DNA of 64,000 nucleotides from an uncultured Lachnospiraceae bacterium (GCA_946491665.1 CAMLYL010000004.1:1-64000); one strand, 5' to 3'. Shown: positions 44,494-53,021, counted from the stretch's first letter. Made by a program: numbers and translations. Notes: generated by a model not told the origin, from the letters alone.

Positions 44494-44763
44494 CTAATAT
44501 CCCCGCTCATGGAAATCCCGCTCATCCTTCAGCGGGATCTTTTTCACATCCATGCCGGTAATCTCAATATATCTCTGTCGGTCCAGGAAAAGCACCAGTT
44601 CATCAATCTTTTCCTCCGTCCCCTGCACTTCCATCTCCACACTGCCGTCAGAAAGATTCTGCACCCAGCCGGCCAGCCCCAGCTGTCTGGCCTTGTGTAC
44701 GGAATAATAGCGAAATCCCACGCCCTGTACTCTTCCGTAAAATAAAATATGTTTCCGAATCAT
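44494..44763 (-). CDS. acyP: Acylphosphatase
   Basis: 89-residue enzyme that hydrolyses acyl phosphates. The signature GRVQGVGFRYYSVHKA contains the catalytic Arg18, and GWVQNLSDGSVEMEVQG contains Asn36. The ATG at 44763 is chosen because AGGA lies nine bases upstream; the ATG three codons before it abuts that site. It lies immediately downstream of the MGMT-like remnant and the MATE gene. Confidence 0.93.
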   Translation of the reverse strand: MIRKHILFYGRVQGVGFRYYSVHKARQLGLAGWVQNLSDGSVEMEVQGTEEKIDELVLFLDRQRYIEITGMDVKKIPLKDERDFHERGY

Positions 44764-44776
44764 ACCCGTCATCCTT

Positions 44777-44927
44777 TCAGCAGTCCCACTGATATTTTTT
44801 CAAATCCACACATCCGTCCGCTCTGACCTGTACTCCTTCATCAATATGCAGCCACATTTCCCTCCGGTATCTCCTCCACCACAGACAGGATCTCATAAAT
44901 CAATTCCTCTGTCAAAACCTTACCCAT
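44777..44927 (-). pseudogene. MGMT/Ada-like (alkyltransferase-like) protein, internally deleted remnant
   Basis: From ATG 44927 the minus strand encodes 28 residues, MGKVLTEELIYEILSVVEEI then PEGNVAAY, and a stop (44841). One frame over, the next bases encode DEGVQVRADGCVDLKKYQWD and Cys, then a stop (44777). These are the start and end of an ATL/MGMT-type DNA-binding domain: the start normally leads to YGQIA and the end normally follows the PCHRV segment and LLxxEGV. About 50 codons, including the active-site region, are missing and the frame is shifted. The ATG overlaps the MATE stop by eight bases, so it was a coupled gene. Confidence 0.75.
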
Positions 44928-46305
44928 TTTCAGAAACTCCTCCGTCTGCAGAACCCCCGAACAGAGTCCGCTTCAACTGATAAATCGTAATCACATAGCT
45001 GATAATCAGAACCACATCCGCTCCGATCCAGGCAAAAACTTCTCCCCAGAACAGAGCATAATATCCGAACACTGCCGGCAGAGTCAGCGCCACCACCGTC
45101 CTCACACAGAACTCTGCCACGCCGGATATCATGGTCATCACCGAGCGGCCCATGCCCTGAAGCGAAGAACGAACCACATGCAGAACATAGAGGATCGGCA
45201 GAGAAATACTCATAACAGACAAAAATTCATAAGCTGCCGCTATGGTACTCAGACGGTCGCTCTCCGATCCCGAAATAAACAGCCCCAGCAGAGGTTTACC
45301 CACAAGCAGCATCACCACGCCGATCAGAACCGCCGTCAACACAGCAATCAGCACGGCAGACCGCACGCCTTTTCTGATCCGGTCCAGCTTCCGGGCTCCC
45401 AGATTCTGCCCGGTATATGTCGTCATGGCATAGCCAAAGGAGATCGCGGCAATCTCCAGCAGTCCATACAGCTTATTCGTAGCTGTGAACGCCGCAATAA
45501 ACAGCACTCCGAATCCATTTACCACCGTCTGAACAATCATTCCGCCGATGGAAATCAGAATATTCTGCAGCGCCATTGGCATTCCCAGGAACAGCAGCCG
45601 TCCCGCCAGCCGAAGTTCCGGCATAAAGTCTCTCCTGCAGAACGCCAGAATCTCAATCTTCAGAATCTTCGTCAGGCAGAATACCGCAGAACATCCCTGG
45701 GCAATCACGGTGGCAATCGCCGCTCCCCGGACGCCCCATCCAAACACCGCCACAAACAACAGATCCAGCCCCACGTTTACCGATGCCGCCACAATCATGG
45801 AGTACAGAGGCGTCTTGCTGTCCCCCAGCGCCCTGAGAAGCGCCGCCAGAATATTGTAAGCCATCACCACTATCATTCCGCCGAAAATCACCCGCAGATA
45901 TTCGGCAGACATGGGCGCCACTTCCTCCGGCACGCGCAGGATCCGCAGCATGGGAGCCACCAGAATCTCCCCGATCAGAATCAGAATCACAGCCAGGATC
46001 CCCGATAAAACCAGAGCATTTCCCGCAGCTTTCCTCATCTGAGGCAGATCACCCTCTCCGAACTTCTGGGCAATCAGTATGGAAAACCCCTGCGTTAATC
46101 CCGTGATAATCGCCAGAAACATCCAGTTGAACCAGTCCACAGTTCCCACAGCCGCCAGAGCCGATGTCCCCAGCACACGGCCCACTACCATGGTATCCAC
46201 CACCGTATATAACTGCTGAAAAACATTGCCTGCCATCAGCGGAAGAGAAAACAGCAAAAAAAGCTTTGCCGGATTTCCCTCTGTCATATTTCTTATCTGA
46301 GCCAT
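44920..46305 (-). CDS. MATE-family multidrug efflux transporter
   Basis: 461 residues with twelve membrane helices in two MatE halves, starting NPAKLFLLFSLPLMAGNVFQ and containing QLYTVVDTMVVGRVLG. It should exchange Na+ or H+ for drugs or metabolites. The ATG at 46305 follows GGTGAGG with seven to eight bases; a TTG two codons upstream is rejected. A divergent XRE regulator sits 139 bases away, with AAGTAAAAT direct repeats (46336 and 46351) between them that may be its binding sites. Confidence 0.9.
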   Translation of the reverse strand: MAQIRNMTEGNPAKLFLLFSLPLMAGNVFQQLYTVVDTMVVGRVLGTSALAAVGTVDWFNWMFLAIITGLTQGFSILIAQKFGEGDLPQMRKAAGNALVLSGILAVILILIGEILVAPMLRILRVPEEVAPMSAEYLRVIFGGMIVVMAYNILAALLRALGDSKTPLYSMIVAASVNVGLDLLFVAVFGWGVRGAAIATVIAQGCSAVFCLTKILKIEILAFCRRDFMPELRLAGRLLFLGMPMALQNILISIGGMIVQTVVNGFGVLFIAAFTATNKLYGLLEIAAISFGYAMTTYTGQNLGARKLDRIRKGVRSAVLIAVLTAVLIGVVMLLVGKPLLGLFISGSESDRLSTIAAAYEFLSVMSISLPILYVLHVVRSSLQGMGRSVMTMISGVAEFCVRTVVALTLPAVFGYYALFWGEVFAWIGADVVLIISYVITIYQLKRTLFGGSADGGVSENG

Positions 46306-46444
46306 TTCCAAACCTCACCTTTTTCTTTTGTAATTAAGTAAAATTTTTTCAAGTAAAATCAATTATATTCAAATAAGATATTTATTTCAAGCTATATTTA
46401 TAGTATACTTTATACCAGCGATAACTCAAAAGGAGCTTTTAGTT

Positions 46445-46771
46445 ATGAAAAACGAAGATTATGAAAAATTGGGTCCCCGCGTAAAAGAACTGCGTATTCA
46501 GATGGACCTGACACAGGCCCAGGTGGCAAGTGCATTAAATGTGACGCCCGGATACATAAGCAACGTGGAAAACAACCGCACTGCCATGTCTCTGCGTGTA
46601 CTGATCTACTATGCAAAGCTGATGCATATCTCTCTGGATTCTCTGATCGGCAGAATTGATTCAGACTACAGGGGAACAGCTCTGGATCACGAAATTATGG
46701 ATGTTCTGTCCACCATGGACGAGGATAAGAAGCTGAAGCTTCTGCGGACCCTGAAGATCTGGAATGAATAA
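46445..46771 (+). CDS. XRE-family regulator, divergent from the MATE pump
   Basis: 108 residues. The HTH covers about residues 10-65 (LRIQMDLTQAQVASALNVTP, GYISNVENNRTAMSLRVL) and the tail is a short helical segment (DVLSTMDEDKKLKLLRTLKI). AAAAGGAG precedes the ATG and a TATACT box lies upstream. Divergent placement suggests control of the MATE gene. The stop codon lies in the first arm of its terminator. Confidence 0.9.
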   Translation: MKNEDYEKLGPRVKELRIQMDLTQAQVASALNVTPGYISNVENNRTAMSLRVLIYYAKLMHISLDSLIGRIDSDYRGTALDHEIMDVLSTMDEDKKLKLLRTLKIWNE

Positions 46772-46829
46772 AAATACCCCCATGGAAATCTTCCGAAACT
46801 GCGTTTCTGATTTCCATGGGGATATTTTT
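46770..46829. terminator. Bidirectional terminator after the XRE gene
   Basis: A stem of about 20 bp with one mismatch (AAAAATA then CCCCATGGAAATC pairing with GATTTCCATGGGG and TATTTTT), A-tract before and T-tract after, so it serves both the XRE gene and the convergent permease gene. Confidence 0.85.
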
Positions 46830-46854
46830 GTTTGCCGGCTGCAGTTCTTCTGCG

Positions 46855-48201
46855 TCAGGCCAGACCGGGCATAATTGTTAAAATAACTGCTACAACAAAT
46901 GCTGTAATCGTCGTATTCAATACCGTTGTTATAAATACATACTTATAAGACTGATTCATCGGCACCTCAATGAAATTCGTTGCTACTGCAAATCCGGGAT
47001 TTGTGGGCAGCGTATCCAGCGTCTGACTGGAAAATACCGCAACCCGATGCACCGCGTTCATACTGATTCCCATCTGCGCAAAAGACTCTGACAGATATGG
47101 AAGCGTTGCATTTAAACCTGCCGGGCCGGAACCGGACGCCCCTGTCAGCAGAGCAATACAGATAATCACTTTAAACAGACCGGGAATCTGCATCTGCAGC
47201 AGTCCGTCTGTGATAACAGGAAATATCGGAGATGCGGCTACCACTGCCCCCAGAGCCCCCAGGGCTCCTACCTGAAGAAGCAGTTCCGCCGCCTGCTTCG
47301 GTACCGGATTTAACAAAGCCTTTAAGCCTTTTCCGCCCTGAAAATATTTCCAGAATAATATGATTGAAAGAATAATATTAACTGCCAGAGCGACTATTAC
47401 ATTCACTTTAAATCCGTTATAAATAATTATTGTTGCTGCCAGAGGTATCACCGCAATCAGCCAGTGAGGCATGTTTCTTTTTTCAAGCCCTTCAACTGCA
47501 TTTTCCGGTCTTGTATAAACATTTCCTTTTGCTATCTGACGTTTTGCCATTATGTTCATAATTATAATATTCATTGCCAGAACGAGCGCTCCGCCGATAA
47601 AACCCGGAATTGCCGCTGCCATGGCATTTGTTCCAAGCAGTGTGCCTGCAATCACATTCTGATCAGATGTGGTTCCCGGCATACTGCAGGCTGCTGTAGC
47701 CAGCGCCCCCAGTACCACTCCCGGCGCCATTTCCCGCGGCATCTGCGCCTTCTCAAATACATCCAGTCCAATCGGAAGTAAAATAAACATTGTCACAAAG
47801 GGATTCAGACCGCCGTAGGCCAGCGAAACGCCAATTGCATAAATCACCAGTATCGCGATGATCGGTTTTAAAACAATCTGCTCTCCCTCTTCTGCTCTTT
47901 TCCTTGCTTTATATGTAAAAGCGCGGTAAATCGCATCGGCAATTGACTGAGCCGCGCCGCTCACCTGATAAAACGCTGCAACTACACATCCCATTAAAAT
48001 CGGCCCAAACATAGCCAGGATATAATTACTGATTCCCGGAACAATAACATCTGTAAACGTTGTAAGCAGATTCATGCCGCAAAACAACGCTACAATTAAT
48101 CCGCAGAGTGGCCCTAGGATAATCACATTGATTCCCTTATAGGCCAGCCATATCAATAACGCAATACCCACAATTATTCCAACTACACCCAATGCTGTCA
48201 T
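46855..48201 (-). CDS. GntP-family permease
   Basis: 448 residues with about twelve helices; GntP/gluconate-type features include GPLCGLIVALFCGMN, SLAYGGLNPFVTMFILLPIG and TGASGSGPAGLNATLPYLSE near the C terminus. Members import gluconate, related sugar acids or other small organic acids with protons. It starts 21 bases after the URO-D-family gene, so it probably imports that enzyme's substrate or a related compound. Confidence 0.82.
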   Translation of the reverse strand: MTALGVVGIIVGIALLIWLAYKGINVIILGPLCGLIVALFCGMNLLTTFTDVIVPGISNYILAMFGPILMGCVVAAFYQVSGAAQSIADAIYRAFTYKARKRAEEGEQIVLKPIIAILVIYAIGVSLAYGGLNPFVTMFILLPIGLDVFEKAQMPREMAPGVVLGALATAACSMPGTTSDQNVIAGTLLGTNAMAAAIPGFIGGALVLAMNIIIMNIMAKRQIAKGNVYTRPENAVEGLEKRNMPHWLIAVIPLAATIIIYNGFKVNVIVALAVNIILSIILFWKYFQGGKGLKALLNPVPKQAAELLLQVGALGALGAVVAASPIFPVITDGLLQMQIPGLFKVIICIALLTGASGSGPAGLNATLPYLSESFAQMGISMNAVHRVAVFSSQTLDTLPTNPGFAVATNFIEVPMNQSYKYVFITTVLNTTITAFVVAVILTIMPGLA

Positions 48202-48222
48202 TCTGAAACACTCCTTTTCTCT

Positions 48223-49203
48223 TTATTTTTGTCCATAGTTTCCCTGTATCTTTCTGCATTCATCCACAAACCAGGGCATGATTTCCTTCTGAATTACCAG
48301 CGGATAAGCCACATAACTTCCTCCCGGCGCCAGCTCGTCATAAGTTCGCCGCACTTCTGCTCTGACCTCCTCCTCCGTCACTCCTGCCTTATCAAAAATC
48401 CCCTGATTATCAAAACCGCCGCAGAAAGTAATACGATTCTGATATTTATCTTTCAGCTTCCGCAGCGGATTAGTGACCTGCAGCGGATCTACCCCATCTA
48501 CACCAATTTCAATAAACTGTTCGAATATCGGTTCAATGTACCCGCAGGAATGATGCTGATACAGCATTCCTGCTTCATGAGCAGCATCTACAATCTTTTT
48601 CAGATTATCCTTAAAAAACGCTTCCCACATCTCTACTGACATCAACATCTGATTGTTGGCGCCATAATCATCATGCGCATTCAGAATATCCGGTTTCCAG
48701 TATTTTCCGATAATTTTAATGCACTGAATTTTGTATTCACACAAGGCATCCAGAAGCTCTTTATACAATTCCGGTTCTTCGTACATGGCAATTAATGCTT
48801 CCTCAAATCCCAGCAGTTCATGACTCCGCTCAAACACTCCGTTAATCAGCATGACCAGTGTTAATTTGTTTTCCCGATCCCAGTTTTTCGTATCCTCAGC
48901 AGCAGCCTTTTCCCAGTCATAAGAGCCCAGATCCGGAAAAACCAGCTGCTCACGCCATTTCGCGATATCTGTAATCACCCTTTTTTCCGGGCTGTCAATC
49001 ACCATGCTGGCTCTTTGTTCCGGCACATATTCCCAGTAGGTGCCGAACCAGTCTCTGCCGGTTCCCTCGCTTCCATCCGGATTCACAGGTCTCTCCTGTA
49101 TTGCCGGAACCAGAGAAAAATCAAAATCTGTACACAGATTCAGCACATGTCCGATGTTTTTCCGCCGACAGTACGCCTCCAGCAATTCATCATGTCTGTT
49201 CAT
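48223..49203 (-). CDS. Uroporphyrinogen-decarboxylase-family protein (MtaA/CmuA-like methyltransferase)
   Basis: 326 residues of the URO-D fold. The Zn-type motif HHSCGY (His-x-Cys) and the later TFCGGFDNQGIF Cys place it with methyltransferases that act with corrinoid proteins, rather than with haem synthesis. The start at 49203 follows AGGAGGA with four-base spacing; the same ribosome binding site and 36 bases of sequence are repeated just upstream in frame. It is located between LysR and GntP genes. No corrinoid protein gene is in the window, so the methyl carrier must be elsewhere. Confidence 0.8.
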   Translation of the reverse strand: MNRHDELLEAYCRRKNIGHVLNLCTDFDFSLVPAIQERPVNPDGSEGTGRDWFGTYWEYVPEQRASMVIDSPEKRVITDIAKWREQLVFPDLGSYDWEKAAAEDTKNWDRENKLTLVMLINGVFERSHELLGFEEALIAMYEEPELYKELLDALCEYKIQCIKIIGKYWKPDILNAHDDYGANNQMLMSVEMWEAFFKDNLKKIVDAAHEAGMLYQHHSCGYIEPIFEQFIEIGVDGVDPLQVTNPLRKLKDKYQNRITFCGGFDNQGIFDKAGVTEEEVRAEVRRTYDELAPGGSYVAYPLVIQKEIMPWFVDECRKIQGNYGQK

Positions 49204-49205
49204 AG

Positions 49206-49292
49206 TTTCCTCCTTTTTGGGCATTTTTCTGCCCATGCAGGTATCCCCGGAGGGGATTTCCTCCTTTTTGGGCATTTTTCTGCCCATGCAGG
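49206..49292 (-). repeat. Tandem 36-base repeat containing the ribosome binding site
   Basis: Two identical 36-base copies (49206-49241 and 49257-49292) with a period of 51 bases. Each copy contains AGGAGG and a small GGGCA/TGCCC hairpin. The 51-base period equals 17 codons, so the two copies are in frame with the gene downstream. Confidence 0.85.
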
Positions 49293-49326
49293 AATTCTTT
49301 TAAGGGCCCTTTTCCTGTTACTGTAA

Positions 49327-49356
49327 ATTATAAAATATAGAGAACCAAAATGTGAA
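49327..49356 (-). promoter_or_regulatory. Promoter of the URO-D/GntP pair
   Basis: Minus-strand TTCACA (49356-49351), 18 bases, TATAAT (49332-49327). A 10-base palindrome AAGGGCCCTT lies 17 bases downstream (49301-49310). Confidence 0.65.
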
Positions 49357-49357
49357 A

Positions 49358-49408
49358 TATAAAGAAAAGCCGGAAATCCATATCAAAAATGTTATAGATC
49401 TCCGGCTT
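49358..49408 (-). terminator. Terminator after the LysR gene
   Basis: AAGCCGGA/TCCGGCTT arms (49367-49374 with 49401-49408), followed on the minus strand by TTCTTTATT. Confidence 0.65.
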
Positions 49409-49427
49409 CTGAACAAAACCTGAAATA

Positions 49428-50300
49428 TTATATACTTTTTTCTATTTCCTCAATCAGGACGCTCAGCGCTACATTCTGTGACTCTTCCTTCCATCCCAGA
49501 GTCACCGTATGCACAGAATTCAGAGGAACAAACAGTAACTCCGCGGACTCCGTACATCTGGTCCATTCATCACAAACCAGAACGCCCCGCCCCATTTCCA
49601 CATAATTCAGCATGGTATCAAAGCTGTTGACATACTGTATCCGCGGGATAAATCCATAAGGTTCACAGAATTCACGGATCTGGCTTCCCAATACCATATC
49701 CCCATCCTCATCCATGACAAAAAATGTCTCGTCTCTGAAGTCCCCGGGCATCAGAACCTGTCTGTCCCCCCAGTCTTTCCGCCGACAGAGAATTCCTCTG
49801 ACAATTTCAGCAACATCTTTTTTTCGAAGTCCTCTCCGTCTTCCCAGGATACCCTTAATTCCCATCACAATATCAATCTCATCCCGGTCCAGCTGCTCCA
49901 GCAATTCTGACCTGTTATATGCCTCCATCTGAATATCCATATTGGGATAATGCTGCCTCAATTTTCCCAGAACATCATCTGCAAATTTTGATACTTTCCA
50001 GCCCTCCATATATCCCATACGAATATTTCCCAGCCGATTGCAGTGCAGTTTTCTGGCAGTCACACTCACCTGTCGGAACGCCATCTGAGTGCGCCGGAAA
50101 AAATCATAATATTCCCTTCCTGCTTCCGTAAGCTGTACTTTCTTTCCGGAACGGTCAAATAATACTACGCCCAGTTCATCTTCCAGCTTTGATATGCTCC
50201 GGCTCAGATTCGGCTGCGAAGCAAACAGCCGTTCCGCCGCTCTGCTGAAGCTTTTTTCCTCAGCAACTGCCATAAAATTATTAATCTGCAGTTCATTCAT
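49428..50300 (-). CDS. LysR-family transcriptional regulator
   Basis: 290 residues with the LysR winged helix at the N terminus (NFMAVAEEKSFSRAAERLFA, SQPNLSRSISKLEDELGVVL, FDRSGKKVQLTEAG) and a periplasmic-binding-like ligand domain. It overlaps the preceding DUF6483-like gene by ATGA and lies just upstream of the URO-D/GntP genes, so it may control them in response to their substrate. A terminator separates it from them. Confidence 0.9.
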   Translation of the reverse strand: MNELQINNFMAVAEEKSFSRAAERLFASQPNLSRSISKLEDELGVVLFDRSGKKVQLTEAGREYYDFFRRTQMAFRQVSVTARKLHCNRLGNIRMGYMEGWKVSKFADDVLGKLRQHYPNMDIQMEAYNRSELLEQLDRDEIDIVMGIKGILGRRRGLRKKDVAEIVRGILCRRKDWGDRQVLMPGDFRDETFFVMDEDGDMVLGSQIREFCEPYGFIPRIQYVNSFDTMLNYVEMGRGVLVCDEWTRCTESAELLFVPLNSVHTVTLGWKEESQNVALSVLIEEIEKSI

Positions 50301-50683
50301 AATGTATCCTCTATGAGCTCTCCGTAGCCTGCCCGGCGGCCGACCTGCCGCAGTCCGTCATATGCTTCCTCCAGAGAATAATTGTGCTCCTGCAGAAAAT
50401 CGTCTCCCTTTTCCGCCACATACCTGTAAAAAAGAACTGCCGCCGCCAGGGCTTCCCGGTCGCTGTAATCCAGGGTATCCAGCAGAATATTCTCTGCCTC
50501 ATTGACTTCTCCCCGGTCCACCATGGCCTTGAACTCTCCCAGTGAGGTTCCGGAAACGGTATATTTGTTTTCTATCTCCGGCTCCACCTGGACATAATGC
50601 TTTCCCAGCATCAGTGAAAAAAGAACTCTGACCATCTCCTTGATCATACGCATAATGTAATCCTTTTCATTTTCGTAGCGCAT
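50297..50683 (-). CDS. Conserved protein, DUF6483-like
   Basis: 128 residues, helical, starting MRYENEKDYIMRMIKEMVRV with LFSLMLGKHY. I recall this start from the family DUF6483 in Lachnospiraceae. The rest (DRGEVNEAENILLDTLDYSD, REALAAAVLFYRYVAEKGDD) has the look of TPR-like helical pairs. GGAGG precedes the ATG. Co-translated with the LysR gene. Function unknown. Confidence 0.7.
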   Translation of the reverse strand: MRYENEKDYIMRMIKEMVRVLFSLMLGKHYVQVEPEIENKYTVSGTSLGEFKAMVDRGEVNEAENILLDTLDYSDREALAAAVLFYRYVAEKGDDFLQEHNYSLEEAYDGLRQVGRRAGYGELIEDTL

Positions 50684-50703
50684 ATGTTATGTTTCCTCCT
50701 GTT

Positions 50704-50833
50704 ATAATACGTACACTTAGTGAATGCGAGCGCAGCGTAGCATGAGCTTAGTGGAAGTAATGCCGTGCATAATACGTACACTTAGTAAATGCGAGCGCAG
50801 CGAAGCATGAACTTAGTGGAAGTAATGCTGTGC
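50704..50833 (+). repeat. Tandem 65-base CACTTAG element, two copies
   Basis: Units 50704-50768 and 50769-50833 differ at four positions out of 65. Each begins ATAATACGTACACTTAGT, contains GCGAGCGCAGCG, then CTTAGTGGAAGTAATGC. Unit 1 is preceded by T to give a TATAAT box. Orientation is given on the plus strand because of that box, although both flanking genes run minus. A diverged copy lies at 35940. Confidence 0.8.
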
Positions 50834-52582
50834 TCACTCTGCCGCAAGCATCACCCGGCATCTTTTTTTATAAAAGGCAATTCCATATTTCAAAATATGA
50901 TCGACGCCTTCCTCCATGAGGGCTTCTTCGTAGTGCTTCACTCCGATCTGCTGCAGCGCTTTCCTACAGGCCCCTTCAAGATCCCCATCTTCCGCATATT
51001 TCAATTCCAGTATCAGACCAGTTTCCCCATCATCCGTCTCCACGATAATATCACTATAGCCATCTCCGGATTCTCTGCTGGAAGAAACACTCCAGGTATC
51101 ACAAAATCCCAGTATCCCTATTAATATTCCATGGAAAAAGCAGGCTCTTGGGTTCTGTTTTTCAGAACCCTTAGAGATCGCTTTCACACCGTGAAAGTTT
51201 TCTTTCATTTTCTTACGCACAAAAGTATCCCGGATGCTGATGGTGCGTTTCAGATACCCATTCAGCACCCTCTCTGCCGCTTCCGGTTCCCCGCCTTCCA
51301 GCGCAGTACAGAACTTCTCCAGAACTTCCCCGTTTTTCGGTATACTCTCCTTAAAAAACTCCATAATCTGCGTCGTAAAAATATTCCGGATTTCCATATT
51401 CGGAATTGCCAGAAGAAAGTTGTTTCCCTCCGGCTTTCCTCTCTGTGTCAGATAACCGGTGGTGAACAGAACGCTCCACAAATTATCAACAGAAGCATAC
51501 ATATCCTTATATGTGAGTTCCTGATGAATCTCCTTTGTAATCACCTCGCCTGCAACCAGCTTCTCTATTTCCCGTCTGACAGCCGCCTTATCCGATTCCC
51601 GGATGAACCGCCTCACCGCCTCATTACCGCTGGTATTGGACCAGTAATTCTTCGGCTGCGCCTCAGGATCCGCCAGCAGGGCATCACAATAATTGATCAC
51701 ATCCCAGGGACAATACACCTTTACATTGCCAAACTGGTAGCCGTCATACCACTCCCGCATCTCATCATAATGGTCCGAAAGTCCATAATATTCCAGCATT
51801 TCCCTGACTTCGTCGTCAGTGAATCCAAAAAATTCATCAAACTGTACATCTGACACAGACAAAACCTTCAGATTATTCAGCCCCGTAAAAATACTTTCCC
51901 TGGAAATACGCATACACCCGGTCAGCACCGCAAACTTCAGACTGTCATTGGTTTTCAGCACATATTCGAACAGATTCCTGATGAACAGAACCATCCGGTC
52001 ATAATATCCCTGTTCAAATGCTTTCGCCAGCGGTACATCATACTCATCAATCAACAGGATCACTTTGCAGCCATGATGCTTTTCCAGAAGCTCCGACAGG
52101 ACTTTCAGACTGCTGCATAAAACTGCCTCACTGACATCCGGCTGAAGAAGAGCCGTAAATGCCTCTTTATCATAGGCGGTCAGTCTCTCACTGTCCAGAA
52201 GATACTGAAACCTGCGCACTTCCCCTTTGATCACCTGTTCCGCCATATCAAGGGCAGTTTCGTAATCAGCAGCATTTATTCCTTTCAGTGAAACAGAGAT
52301 CACCGGATATTTGCCCATATATTCTTCACAAAGAGAAGTTTCTTTCGATATGGCCAGTCTCTGGAATATTTCCTTATCCGTACCCAGTTCAAAAAAATTC
52401 TTCAGCATACTCATATTCAGAGACTTTCCGAATCTCCTCGGCCGTGTAAAAAGATTGACTTTTGTCCAATAATTTAAAAGCTCCTTTATGAGATACGTCT
52501 TATCTACATAATAAAAATCTTCGTTTTGTAATTCCGAAAAATTTTCAATCCCAATGGGAAGTTTCTTTCTTCTGATATCCAT
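50834..52582 (-). CDS. AAA-ATPase-like protein with C-terminal PDDEXK domain (DUF1703 type)
   Basis: 582 residues. The N-terminal domain shows VDKTYLIKELLNYWTKVNLF and TRPRRFGKSLNMSMLKNFFE (P-loop region) and VILLIDEYDVPLAKAFEQGY (Walker B). The C-terminal ~100 residues contain a PD-(D/E)xK core (GYSDIIVETDD and LILELKYAED). Proteins of this kind are numerous in gut anaerobes and have no settled function. The ATG at 52582 (AAGGGG eight bases upstream) is preferred to a GTG two codons earlier. Its end abuts the tandem repeat. Confidence 0.88.
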   Translation of the reverse strand: MDIRRKKLPIGIENFSELQNEDFYYVDKTYLIKELLNYWTKVNLFTRPRRFGKSLNMSMLKNFFELGTDKEIFQRLAISKETSLCEEYMGKYPVISVSLKGINAADYETALDMAEQVIKGEVRRFQYLLDSERLTAYDKEAFTALLQPDVSEAVLCSSLKVLSELLEKHHGCKVILLIDEYDVPLAKAFEQGYYDRMVLFIRNLFEYVLKTNDSLKFAVLTGCMRISRESIFTGLNNLKVLSVSDVQFDEFFGFTDDEVREMLEYYGLSDHYDEMREWYDGYQFGNVKVYCPWDVINYCDALLADPEAQPKNYWSNTSGNEAVRRFIRESDKAAVRREIEKLVAGEVITKEIHQELTYKDMYASVDNLWSVLFTTGYLTQRGKPEGNNFLLAIPNMEIRNIFTTQIMEFFKESIPKNGEVLEKFCTALEGGEPEAAERVLNGYLKRTISIRDTFVRKKMKENFHGVKAISKGSEKQNPRACFFHGILIGILGFCDTWSVSSSRESGDGYSDIIVETDDGETGLILELKYAEDGDLEGACRKALQQIGVKHYEEALMEEGVDHILKYGIAFYKKRCRVMLAAE

Positions 52583-52833
52583 TTTCACCGCCCCTTATTT
52601 TTCAAACTCTCTGTCATAATGATAGCAGCAGTTCAGCCCGGTACATGCACAAAACATTCTGCTCCGCAGAATCCCGCTGCCCTGCAGCTTTCCGTTTCGC
52701 TTATGATTAATCATATTGTACCAACCACATTTATTCTTTACAAGATGAATTTTTCAGTATATATGCCCACCTCCAAAACACAGGAACGCCGACACCATAT
52801 CAGCGCCAGCGTTCTCTTTCGTATTTTGTCCGA

Positions 52834-53007
52834 TTATAACATCTCTCTGATCAGAGGTTTTCCGGTTTTATCAAGCAGCGGACATAAGCCTCCGGAAACC
52901 CCGAATTTTGCCATGAGATACTGAACTCCCGTATCCTTATCGACAATCACATACAGACCTTTCATACTTCCCTCTGTTTCCATGATTTCAAATCTCTTTT
53001 TTCCCAT
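52834..53007 (-). CDS. Small conserved protein (57 aa), DUF6440-like
   Basis: Read directly: MGKKRFEIMETEGSMKGLYV, then IVDKDTGVQYLMAKFGVSGG and LCPLLDKTGKPLIREML before TAA. This pattern (VDKxTGVxYL, GGxxPLLDxxGKP) is what I recall for DUF6440. AAGGGGGA six bases before the ATG supports it. It starts 14 bases after the end of the BceB-like permease gene and may be the last gene of that operon. Function unknown. The 240 bases between it and the gene at 52582 hold a small ATTCTGC/GCAGAAT hairpin and nothing else I can support. Confidence 0.8.
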   Translation of the reverse strand: MGKKRFEIMETEGSMKGLYVIVDKDTGVQYLMAKFGVSGGLCPLLDKTGKPLIREML

Positions 53008-53021
53008 TACAGATCCCCCTT

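Noticed and set aside
49206..49292. CRISPR-like direct repeats
   Set aside because: Only two copies with a 15-base gap, containing a ribosome binding site; no array, leader or cas genes.
50704..50833. CRISPR or attachment-site reading of the 65-base repeats
   Set aside because: Units are directly adjacent without spacers, there is no integrase gene, and the units differ at four positions.
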